64,000 nucleotides of DNA from Treponema parvum (lineage in GTDB: Bacteria > Spirochaetota > Spirochaetia > Treponematales > Treponemataceae): the NCBI RefSeq assembly GCF_017893945.1, contig NZ_CP054257.1:744001-808000 (forward strand), in the 5' to 3' direction. Shown piece by piece: positions 1 through 6,884 of the stretch. The notes below the pieces were generated by a model. The model was not told the origin of the DNA. It saw only the letters and a list, made by a program, of their open reading frames with translations, and did not search any database. Within the stretch, counting starts at the first letter, position 1. Every line of letters starts with the position of its first letter. The translations under genes were made by a program, and so were the position numbers.

Positions 1-808
1 TACCTCTGGTAAATACAACCTTATGCTCTTGGCACCATTGCAACAGCTGAGTATTTTTGAACTCACCTCCGTTATCACTGTCGATGCCTTTCATCTTAAA
101 CGGTAATTTTTCTTTTACATCATCGACCGCTTCTTTTGTCCAGCGTTGGGCTTTGTTCAAAAGAGCTCTGTTTTCCGTCCATCCTGAATGCACGTCGGTG
201 AGTGTGAGCGTACAAACATACTGACCTTCGCTCCTCATACCGCAATGAGCGACCGTGTCGGCTTCAAAAAAGCCTGGTTTTTTCTCGTCCCAATTGAAAT
301 AGGTGCGTATGGGAATAAGCTTATTCAGATTTTTTGCAGGACGTGTGGTCGAAATACCGCGGATTGAATGTTTTGGGATTTCCGGCTTGAGAATCCTTGC
401 GACCGTTGCGCTTGATATGGCGCTTAGTTTAAGCTTGAGTTGTTCATCATAGCCTGCCTTTTGAGCAAAGTAGTCGATGTTGTCGCGGATGAACGGAACA
501 AGGCGTTTTGCACACAGATACATCGATAAAATCCACAGGCGAATAACTTCCTGTTGTACGTCTTGACAGTAGTATTTTTCATAGCGCCGCTTTTTGCGTA
601 CTTTCGTAATGACCTGCACGCTCTTTTTTTCAACGTTGTTAAAGTGTGTTATTTTTATGTACGCCGTGTTTTTCAAAATGTGGATGGCATACTTTCGGTT
701 GTAGCCGGTGGTCGCAATGAACTCATCGATGATTTTCGTCTTGTGCTTTTTGCTTGCCGTACAGTAGCGTTTTGCCGTTTCTTCGGTTAATTTCTGTTTC
801 GTTTTCAT
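1..808 (-). mobile_element. DDE/integrase-type transposase, 5' part (runs off the left edge)
   Basis: Reading the minus strand from an ATG at 806-808, the frame stays open to the window edge (about 269 codons seen). The N-terminus begins MKTKQKLTEETAKRYC, consistent with a helix-turn-helix region. Further on are GFFEADTVAHCG, LTLTDVHSGWTENRAL and GIDSDNGGEF, which fit the first two acidic residues of an rve/RNase H-fold (DDE) transposase core. The third acidic residue would lie beyond the edge. Family assignment (IS481/ISNCY-like) is a guess. The upstream noncoding side carries paired ends at 860-911. Whether the copy is intact cannot be told from this window. Confidence 0.85.
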
Positions 809-859
809 GTCTAACCCCATTTTGCCCTTCCTTCGGGCTTCTATTGTGACTCAGATTTG

Positions 860-911
860 GGTTAGATTTTTACGTGATTCACCGCTTTTTTTTCGGTTAG
901 ATTTTACGTGA
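860..911. repeat. paired subterminal repeats at the IS end
   Basis: Two near-identical direct copies of GGTTAGATTTTTACGTGA lie at 860-877 and 895-911, the second lacking one T. They sit 52 nt and more upstream of the transposase start, between it and the next gene. This is the usual place for transposase binding sites near an IS terminus. The true end is probably close to 911-920, but no flanking duplication can be checked. Confidence 0.55.
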
Positions 912-925
912 GGCAATGCGTCCGC

Positions 926-954
926 TTGCATGATCGATAAAATCCAATTATACT
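926..954 (+). promoter_or_regulatory. sigma70-like promoter, start codon 7 nt after the -10
   Basis: TTGCAT at 926-931, a 17-nt spacer, and TATACT at 949-954. The ATG of the MFS gene is at 962, so transcription would start at or next to the start codon. No Shine-Dalgarno is present. The promoter lies just outside the IS end repeats. Confidence 0.5.
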
Positions 955-961
955 TTATTTT

Positions 962-2197
962 ATGTTTCACCTATTGCTCGCCGTCATCTATATCGCGTTC
1001 ATCAGTTTAGGTTTGCCGGACGCGTTGCTTGGCTCCGCATGGCCGGTTATGTACCGCGAATTCAAAGTCGACGTTTCTTACGCCGGTATCATATCGATGA
1101 TAATCGCTTTGGGGACGGTCGTTTCGAGTTTGCAGAGCGACCGACTTACGAAAAAATTCGGAACCGGACGGGTGACCGCCTCAAGCGTTGCGCTGACCGC
1201 TTTCGCGCTCTTTGGTTTTTCGCTTGCACATTCATTTTACGCGCTCGTCTTTTTGGCGTTTCCGTACGGGCTCGGCGCGGGCAGCGTGGATGCGTCGCTG
1301 AACAATTACGTCGCCTTGCATTATAAAAGTCGTCACATGAGTTGGCTGCACTGTATGTGGGGAGTAGGAGCGGCGATCGGCCCATACGTTATGGGCTTTG
1401 CACTGGCGCATGGGAACACGTGGAATGCCGGCTACCGCGCAATCGCGGTGCTGCAGGTCGTGTTGGCGGCAGTTCTCGTTTTCAGTTTACCGCTTTGGAA
1501 GCGAAACGACACTAGCGGCGCCGATATAAGAGTGTCCGATGAGCGATCTTTCTTGCCTGATACGGCAGCGACTTCCGCATTTGACTCGGCGGATAGCCGT
1601 CCGCTTTCGCTTAAAGAAATTGTTAATTTGCACGGTGCAAAAGCGGTGATGCTGTCATTTTTTTGTTATTCTGCAGTGGAGCAGACGAGCGGTCTTTGGG
1701 CGGCGAGCTATACGGTTTTGCACAACGGCATTTCGACGGACGTTGCGGCGCGCTATGCCGGCCTTGTTTATCTAGGCATTACTTTCGGCCGTGCGCTCGG
1801 CGGTTTTATTTCTATGCACTTGAACGATACTCAGATGGTGCGGTTAGGCGAAATCGTTATCCTTTCAGGAGTGATTTTGCTTTTTTTACCGTTCGGGAAT
1901 GTGTTTACGCTTTCGGGGTTTGCGCTTATAGGACTCGGCTGTGCGCCTATTTACCCGAGCCTCATACACGCGACGCCTCATCATTTCGGAGCGAATAAGT
2001 CGCAGGCTGTCATCGGCGTACAGATGGCAAGCGCGTATATCGGTACCTGTACTATGCCACCTTTTTTCGGTTTTATTGCGAACAAATTCGGCATTTCGCT
2101 TTTGCCGGCATACCTGCTGCTGTTTTGCGTTCTTATGATCGCTTCCCACGAGCGGCTTGTACGGCTTACAAAGCGGCGCTCAGAAACAGCGGTTTAA
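962..2197 (+). CDS. MFS transporter
   Basis: A 411-residue hydrophobic protein with about 12 membrane segments, typical of the major facilitator superfamily. A motif-A-like loop, SDRLTKKFGTGRV at residues about 59-71, follows the second helix, and a long polar loop at about 180-215 separates the two six-helix halves. It resembles the FucP/sugar-type and YfkF-like single-gene carriers in general organisation, but the substrate cannot be read from sequence. It is flanked by the IS end and by ilvE and appears to be its own transcription unit. The ATG at 962 is the first start in frame and has no Shine-Dalgarno, matching a leaderless transcript from the promoter at 926-954. Confidence 0.85.
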   Translation: MFHLLLAVIYIAFISLGLPDALLGSAWPVMYREFKVDVSYAGIISMIIALGTVVSSLQSDRLTKKFGTGRVTASSVALTAFALFGFSLAHSFYALVFLAFPYGLGAGSVDASLNNYVALHYKSRHMSWLHCMWGVGAAIGPYVMGFALAHGNTWNAGYRAIAVLQVVLAAVLVFSLPLWKRNDTSGADIRVSDERSFLPDTAATSAFDSADSRPLSLKEIVNLHGAKAVMLSFFCYSAVEQTSGLWAASYTVLHNGISTDVAARYAGLVYLGITFGRALGGFISMHLNDTQMVRLGEIVILSGVILLFLPFGNVFTLSGFALIGLGCAPIYPSLIHATPHHFGANKSQAVIGVQMASAYIGTCTMPPFFGFIANKFGISLLPAYLLLFCVLMIASHERLVRLTKRRSETAV

Positions 2198-2257
2198 AAC
2201 AGTTTTGCGGCACCTGCGGCTCGCTGCGATATCGTGTTAGCTTTTTCGATACCTGTC

Positions 2258-2286
2258 TTGACAAGGCCTTTTAATAATACTAAATT
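2258..2286 (+). promoter_or_regulatory. sigma70-like promoter of ilvE
   Basis: TTGACA at 2258-2263, a 17-nt spacer, TAAATT at 2281-2286. The gene downstream has a normal leader with GGAGGT at 2317-2322. Confidence 0.5.
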
Positions 2287-2327
2287 TTTTTAGTAAAAAT
2301 GAATGTTTTACGGTCCGGAGGTGTTTC

Positions 2328-3353
2328 GTGGATACAAAAAATATTGACTGGGGAAATCTTGCATTCGGTTATGTAAAGACCGATAAGCGTTTCGTTTCAA
2401 ATTTTAAAAACGGAAAATGGGATTCGGGAGAACTCGTATCGGACGCTTCCATAGTTATGTCGGAATGCGCCGGCGTTCTTCAATATGCGCAGACTTGTTT
2501 TGAAGGGCTTAAAGCCTATACTACCGAAGACGGCAGAGTGGTTACTTTTCGTCCGAACCTTAATGCGGAACGTATGCATAACTCGTGTTTGCGAATGGAA
2601 ATGCCCGTGTTCCCTGAAAAAGATTTTGTAAAAGCGGTTCTCTCCGTCGTCAAAGCCAATGTCAAATGGGTGCCTCCTTACGGCAGCGGCGCAACCTTGT
2701 ACATAAGGCCGTTTATGTTCGGAAGCAATGCCGTGATCGGCGTAAAACCCGCCGATGAATATCAGTTTAGAATCTTCGTTACTCCTGTGGGGCCGTATTT
2801 TAAAGGCGGAATAAAACCCATATATGTGCGCATTTCCGACCGCGATCGCGCGGCGCCCCACGGCACGGGAGACATTAAGGCGGGTCTTAATTACGCTATG
2901 AGTCTTTACAATATCGTAGACGCACATAAAAAAGGATTTGCGGAAAATATCTATCTGGATCCGGCAACCCATACGTGTGTGGAAGAAACCGGCGGAGCAA
3001 ACATTTTATTTGTAACTAAGGACGGAAAACTCGTTACTCCGAAATCCGACAGCATTCTTCCTTCCATAACGCGGCGTTCGCTTATCACGGTTGCAAAAGA
3101 TTACCTTCATATGGAAGTCGAAGAGCGGAGCGTAAGAAAAGATGAAATTTCAGATTTTGCAGAATGCGGACTGTGCGGTACCGCCGCAGTTATTTCTCCT
3201 ATAGGAAAGATATTCGATCACGGAAAAGACATTTGCTTTCCCAGCGGCACTGAAAAAATGGGGCCGGTTCTTCAAAAGCTGTACGATACTTTGACAGGCA
3301 TTCAAATGGGACGGATAAAAGCGCCCGACGGCTGGATATACGAAGTAAAGTAA
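2328..3353 (+). CDS. ilvE: branched-chain amino acid aminotransferase
   Basis: A class IV PLP-dependent aminotransferase that interconverts leucine, isoleucine and valine with their 2-oxo acids. At 341 residues it matches the usual branched-chain aminotransferase length. The PLP lysine is in GDIKAGLNYA (Lys184), and the cofactor-binding VEETGGANILFV follows at about 218-229. The start is a GTG at 2328, chosen because GGAGGT lies five bases upstream and the reading frame fits the family N-terminus (NIDWGNLAFGYV). It is monocistronic and is followed by a hairpin at 3370-3397. No other branched-chain biosynthesis gene is nearby, so a catabolic or salvage role is as likely as biosynthesis. Confidence 0.93.
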   Translation: MDTKNIDWGNLAFGYVKTDKRFVSNFKNGKWDSGELVSDASIVMSECAGVLQYAQTCFEGLKAYTTEDGRVVTFRPNLNAERMHNSCLRMEMPVFPEKDFVKAVLSVVKANVKWVPPYGSGATLYIRPFMFGSNAVIGVKPADEYQFRIFVTPVGPYFKGGIKPIYVRISDRDRAAPHGTGDIKAGLNYAMSLYNIVDAHKKGFAENIYLDPATHTCVEETGGANILFVTKDGKLVTPKSDSILPSITRRSLITVAKDYLHMEVEERSVRKDEISDFAECGLCGTAAVISPIGKIFDHGKDICFPSGTEKMGPVLQKLYDTLTGIQMGRIKAPDGWIYEVK

Positions 3354-3630
3354 AATTTTTATATGGTTCAATTTCGAGTTTTATCAAACTCGAAATTTTC
3401 CTCTTTAGTTACCTAACTGAATGGCGAGTTTTGAAAACGAGATGCTCAAGGCGAGGTTCCGGCTGTGTGACGCTTCGAGCGTTATGCTTACAGAATTCTA
3501 CCCTAAAAGCTCGACCGCGGCTAAGCGGACGGGTTCTCGCCGAAAGGATAGCATTATTAGCCGATATTTTAAAAAATCGATATTTTGGGCGGTTCGTATG
3601 CGATATTCCATTTAAAAACAAATGCGAATA
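3354..3630. other. intergenic region with hairpin and repeat fragments
   Basis: A 300-base stretch between ilvE and the thrE pair. A hairpin follows ilvE (3370-3397). A 17-base word at 3505-3521 and its downstream context recur at 23206-23280. A minus-strand copy of the core AAAATATCGATTTT lies at 3573-3586. An open frame at 3421-3615 has no family features and no ribosome site and is treated as noncoding. Confidence 0.5.
3370..3397 (+). terminator. hairpin after ilvE
   Basis: Perfect 12-bp stem AATTTCGAGTTT / AAACTCGAAATT with a 4-nt loop, 16 nt after the ilvE stop, followed by TTCCTCTTT. A probable terminator, although the T tract is interrupted. Confidence 0.55.
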
Positions 3631-3658
3631 TTGAAAAAAGTCATAAGACAGCTATAAT
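3631..3658 (+). promoter_or_regulatory. sigma70-like promoter, start codon 6 nt after the -10
   Basis: TTGAAA at 3631-3636, 16-nt spacer, TATAAT at 3653-3658, then six bases and the ATG at 3665. No Shine-Dalgarno. Implies a leaderless transcript. Confidence 0.6.
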
Positions 3659-3664
3659 TCGTTT

Positions 3665-4435
3665 ATGTCCAAGATAGTAAGCGATGATATACAGGATCTG
3701 GCAGTGGAGGCGGGCGCCCTGGTCCTTGAAAACGGGGGAGAAACTTATCGTGCGGAAGAGACTGTAGTCCGCGTAGCAAAATCGCTCGGAGCGAAAAATC
3801 CTTATTCGTTTGTAACGCCGACGGTAATATTGTTTTCATGGAAAAATGCTTCCGGAGAGCATTTTATGAACATGAAAAGGATCCGCCGCCGATGTACTAA
3901 CCTAAAGAAACTCGCGCTTGTAAACGACTTGTCGCGCAGCATTGAATCTCACGGAAAAAATGAAACGCATGAATCGCTCCGCTTGAAATTCGACGGTATT
4001 GAAAACGCTTCAAGTTATCCCACGTTAATCCTTATATTGGCAGCTGCAATAAGTTCATCATTTTTTGCATTTATGTTTGGAGGAACTGCAAAAGATGCCG
4101 TAGCCGTGTTTTTTACGGGCTTTTTTTTGCGCCTGATGCTTATATTTTTTGAACGTCGGATACCGAACGATTTTCTTTTATCGGTCTTATCGGGAATTTT
4201 TATTGCGATCGTAGTAAGAATATTTGCGTATTTTATAAGCGACTTGAATGTAGGAATTTCCATGATTTCAGCCCTTATGATCGTCGTTCCCGGTATTACT
4301 CTTGTGACATCCATACGCGACATGATAGCAGGAGACCTTATGGCAGGTTCCGCGCGTTTGGTTGAGGCTATAATCATAGCTTCGGGACTCTCGATCGGCG
4401 CGGCGGGCGGTTTACTCATGGCAGGATTGGTGTAA
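3665..4435 (+). CDS. ThrE-type threonine/serine exporter, N-terminal half protein
   Basis: A 256-residue DUF1212/YjjP-family membrane protein. The first 115 residues are soluble and carry the family signature LVLENGGETYRAEETVVRVA (20-39), followed by about five membrane helices. In Corynebacterium ThrE one protein holds both halves. Here, as in many bacteria (YjjP/YjjB), the second half is the next gene, three bases downstream. The family exports small amino or dicarboxylic acids (threonine/serine in ThrE, succinate in YjjPB), and the substrate here is not determinable. The start has no Shine-Dalgarno but sits directly after a strong promoter. Confidence 0.85.
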   Translation: MSKIVSDDIQDLAVEAGALVLENGGETYRAEETVVRVAKSLGAKNPYSFVTPTVILFSWKNASGEHFMNMKRIRRRCTNLKKLALVNDLSRSIESHGKNETHESLRLKFDGIENASSYPTLILILAAAISSSFFAFMFGGTAKDAVAVFFTGFFLRLMLIFFERRIPNDFLLSVLSGIFIAIVVRIFAYFISDLNVGISMISALMIVVPGITLVTSIRDMIAGDLMAGSARLVEAIIIASGLSIGAAGGLLMAGLV

Positions 4436-4437
4436 AG

Positions 4438-4917
4438 ATGGATATCCGTTTATTGACAGAATTGGTAAAAGCCTTTGCGTTCAGTTTTGTCGCTGTGGCG
4501 GGATTTTCTATCGTCTTTAATACGGAAATAAAAGACGTGTGGTGGGGTTCCGTCTTCGGCGCCGTAGGCTGGGTATTGTATACGGTTATTGCAAAGTACG
4601 CGGGCTCGGCGGCAGGAGGATATACCGCTGGCGCGTTTACCGTCGCCGTTTTTTCCGAAGTTGCCGCCATAGTTTTAAAAAGGCCTGCAACCATTTTTTT
4701 GGTTCCAAGCATTCTTCCGCTGGTGCCCGGCGGCGGAATTTATGACATGATGTTTGCAACCGTGAGCGGAGATCTGGTAAAGGCCGGAGAGGCAGGCTAT
4801 AAAACTTTAATCGCCGCCGGGGCGATCGCACTGGGAATTGCGGTGGCTTCGTCTGCGGCGCGCATTTTCTCCAAGGCAATACGCTCGCATATTATACGCC
4901 GACAGTCGCAGGTGTAA
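4438..4917 (+). CDS. ThrE-type exporter, C-terminal half protein
   Basis: A 159-residue DUF3815/YjjB-like protein with four to five membrane helices and the conserved FLVPSILPLVPGGGIYDMM near residue 86-104. It begins two bases after the stop of the N-terminal half protein, so the two are almost certainly co-translated and form one carrier. The C-terminus is short and basic. No terminator of note follows. A 23-bp repeat begins 12 bases after the stop. Confidence 0.85.
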   Translation: MDIRLLTELVKAFAFSFVAVAGFSIVFNTEIKDVWWGSVFGAVGWVLYTVIAKYAGSAAGGYTAGAFTVAVFSEVAAIVLKRPATIFLVPSILPLVPGGGIYDMMFATVSGDLVKAGEAGYKTLIAAGAIALGIAVASSAARIFSKAIRSHIIRRQSQV

Positions 4918-4928
4918 ATTTGTTTTCG

Positions 4929-4951
4929 GCGATGCCTTGAAAGCGCGCCGT
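4929..4951 (+). repeat. left copy of 23-bp direct repeat bounding the TA module
   Basis: Matches 5674-5696 at 22 of 23 positions (C versus T at one site). The two copies bracket the RelBE-like pair and nothing else. The right copy contains the -35 box TTGAAA of xth. This copy has the same hexamer but no -10 at the right spacing. Confidence 0.8.
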
Positions 4952-5024
4952 GTTGTAGAAGTTGCAGCAGGGGCTGCTCCCGAAGCTTTATCATAAAGGC
5001 GGCGAATGTATTTCCACCTGATGG

Positions 5025-5288
5025 CTACATATCTTCATAGACTTCGCGCCTATGACCGACTTCCACAACGACAATCACAAGTTCCTTGTCCTGTATGCGG
5101 CAAATCAACCTGTAATCACCTATCCGATATCGCCAGAATCCGAGCAGGTTTCCGACAAGCATTTTTCCTGTCTCTCGCGGATTTTTCGATTTTTCAAGTT
5201 TTTTCACAAATTTCCGTATTTCTGTTTGGATAGAATGATCGAATTTTAAAAATTGTTTTTTGGCTTTTACCGTAAAAACAATTTTCAT
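5025..5288 (-). CDS. RelE/ParE-family toxin
   Basis: An 87-residue basic protein of the RelE superfamily, likely a ribosome-dependent mRNA endonuclease. The fold signature is seen in order: MKIVFTVKAKKQFLKFD, the central LLGFWRYRIGDYRLICRI (about 48-65) and the end GHRREVYEDM. The conserved arginines of the central strand and the Arg-Arg before the end are present, so it is probably active. Its ATG (5288) overlaps the antitoxin's end by four bases, the usual TA arrangement with the antitoxin first. Located between 23-bp direct repeats. Confidence 0.9.
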   Translation of the reverse strand: MKIVFTVKAKKQFLKFDHSIQTEIRKFVKKLEKSKNPRETGKMLVGNLLGFWRYRIGDYRLICRIQDKELVIVVVEVGHRREVYEDM

Positions 5289-5542
5289 AGCCCGGCCTCT
5301 TTAAACACCTCATCTGCCGGGAAAGACTTAAAACCGCTTTTTTCGTATTCATTCCAACCTGTAACGGCAGCTTCATAATCCTCCTTGTCTTCAAGGCACT
5401 CCGCTAAAAACAACTCCGCCGCCTTATTGATAAACCAGCTGCGGGAACAACCCCGTTCGGCACAATAGGAATCAATTCGGGTAAACATATCAGGCTTAAA
5501 ACTGATACTCATGCTTTTAACCTTTGCTTTTGCTGTTTTCAT
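5285..5542 (-). CDS. RelB-like ribbon-helix-helix antitoxin
   Basis: An 85-residue protein. The N-terminal part (MSISFKPDMFTRIDSYC and SRSWFINKAAELFL, about 11-47) is a ribbon-helix-helix DNA-binding fold. The C-terminal tail WNEYEKSGFKSFPADEV is the usual toxin-wrapping segment of RelB-type antitoxins. It should bind its own promoter and neutralise the toxin encoded immediately downstream. A good AAAGAGG ribosome site precedes the ATG at 5542, and a sigma70-like promoter lies at 5567-5595. Confidence 0.88.
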   Translation of the reverse strand: MKTAKAKVKSMSISFKPDMFTRIDSYCAERGCSRSWFINKAAELFLAECLEDKEDYEAAVTGWNEYEKSGFKSFPADEVFKEAGL

Positions 5543-5566
5543 AAAAAACCTCTTTATATTATAACA

Positions 5567-5595
5567 ATCTTAATATTTTTGTTATCTGTTGTCAA
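5567..5595 (-). promoter_or_regulatory. promoter of the TA operon
   Basis: On the minus strand TTGACA (5590-5595), 17-nt spacer, TAAGAT (5567-5572). The AT-rich spacer is the likely site of antitoxin autorepression, but no clean dyad is evident. Confidence 0.45.
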
Positions 5596-5673
5596 ATTTT
5601 AATCAATCCAAAATATATTGCGATGTAAAAATTAACGGTTTGTCAATTTTTATTCAAACAAATGAGAAAAACT

Positions 5674-5696
5674 GCGATGTCTTGAAAGCGCGCCGT
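5674..5696 (+). repeat. right copy of 23-bp direct repeat
   Basis: Partner of 4929-4951 (22/23 identical). It overlaps the -35 hexamer (5682-5687) of the xth promoter. Confidence 0.8.
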
Positions 5697-5710
5697 TAAT
5701 TCCTTAAAAT
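5682..5710 (+). promoter_or_regulatory. xth promoter, start codon 7 nt after the -10
   Basis: TTGAAA 5682-5687, 17-nt spacer, TAAAAT 5705-5710, ATG at 5718. No Shine-Dalgarno, so a leaderless message is implied. Confidence 0.5.
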
Positions 5711-5717
5711 ACCGGTT

Positions 5718-6737
5718 ATGAACATTATTTCATGGAACGTAAACGGTCTTAGAGCCGTAGAAAAAAAAGGCTTTATCCCGTGGCTTTTATCATCCGGCGC
5801 CGATGTTGTGTGCATACAGGAAACAAAGGCTGACATATCTCAGCTTTCACCCGAACTTATCGCTCCCGGCGACGATCCTGCGTCCCAAGGCTCCGCTGAA
5901 GCTGATCCCGGCCTGAATCCTTCGGATGAAAATTTTTTAGCGGCCGGCAAAGACGGCAAAGGCGGCAGAGACGACAAAAATGCCAAAAACGGCATAGAAA
6001 GCAAAGACGGCGGCGAAGCCTTTAGCGGCGAAAAATCCGGAAACGGCAAAAAATCCGGGATCGGCGGAATTAGAAGCGGAATTTTTTCCGGATCCGCCGG
6101 TACAGAACCCCGTACAAAGATTTCATATTATTCTTATTTTTCTTCCGCGAAAAAAGCAGGATATTCGGGAACTGCCGTCTATTCTTTAAAAAAGCCCGAC
6201 AAAGTTACAACTCTTGGGATTCCGGAATTTGACGACGAGGGCAGGGTGACGGCTGCATTTTTCGGCAGCACTGTGATAATAAGCGCTTATTTTCCGAACA
6301 GCCAGGCTGAAGGAGCTCGCCTTCCGTATAAACTGCGGTTTTGCGACGCTATTCTTAATTTCTGTGCCGACTTGGTGTCTTCCAAAAACAATGTGGTTTT
6401 GTGCGGCGATTATAATATTGCGCATAAACCGATAGATCTTGAAAATCCCAAGGCCAATGAAAACAATCCCGGTTACCTTCCCGAAGAGCGTGCGTGGATG
6501 GATAAATTCACTTCTTCAGGCTATGTAGACACTTTTAGGCGTTTTTGCGCGGATCCCAAACAGTACACTTGGTGGAGCTATCGCTTCCGTGCGCGTGAAA
6601 AGGACATAGGGTGGCGTATCGATTATCAGTGCGTGAATGAAAATTTTTTGCCGTCCGTAAAATCTTCATCCATACTGAAAAACGTGATGGGAAGCGACCA
6701 TTGCCCTATAAACATAGAAATTTCAGAGTCGCTCTAG
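5718..6737 (+). CDS. xth: exodeoxyribonuclease III with a low-complexity insertion
   Basis: An AP endonuclease/3'-5' exonuclease of the EEP fold acting in base excision repair. All core motifs are visible: ISWNVNGLRA (Asn7), CIQETKAD (Glu35), the GDYNIAHKPIDLENP loop with the catalytic Asp and Asn, YTWWSYRFRARE, WRIDY, and GSDHCPI with the catalytic Asp-His. The protein is 339 residues against about 255 usual. The excess lies in one block at residues about 51-135, rich in Gly, Lys, Asp and Ser, inserted between the Glu35 strand and the YFSSAKKAGYSG strand. The block falls at a surface loop, so activity is probably kept. Monocistronic, convergent with greA. Confidence 0.93.
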   Translation: MNIISWNVNGLRAVEKKGFIPWLLSSGADVVCIQETKADISQLSPELIAPGDDPASQGSAEADPGLNPSDENFLAAGKDGKGGRDDKNAKNGIESKDGGEAFSGEKSGNGKKSGIGGIRSGIFSGSAGTEPRTKISYYSYFSSAKKAGYSGTAVYSLKKPDKVTTLGIPEFDDEGRVTAAFFGSTVIISAYFPNSQAEGARLPYKLRFCDAILNFCADLVSSKNNVVLCGDYNIAHKPIDLENPKANENNPGYLPEERAWMDKFTSSGYVDTFRRFCADPKQYTWWSYRFRAREKDIGWRIDYQCVNENFLPSVKSSSILKNVMGSDHCPINIEISESL

Positions 6738-6884
6738 GCACAGTTGTGACCGAGGCCTGCGACGGACGCTTCCCTCCGGATGCTTCGCCTAAGAAGTGCG
6801 GTCGATTTTAACCGATGACTCGCCGGCCCCCTGAGCTCGCTCGACCGGACGCCCCATCTATCGATCGAGCGTCCGTCCGTACCG

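Noticed and set aside
3421-3615. Open frame of 64 codons after ilvE
   Set aside because: No ribosome site or family features, and the DNA overlaps dispersed repeat fragments shared with 23206-23280.
4929-5696. Integron cassette with attC site around the relBE pair
   Set aside because: The 23-bp repeats lack the inverted core sites of attC and there is no integrase in view; only direct repeats can be supported.
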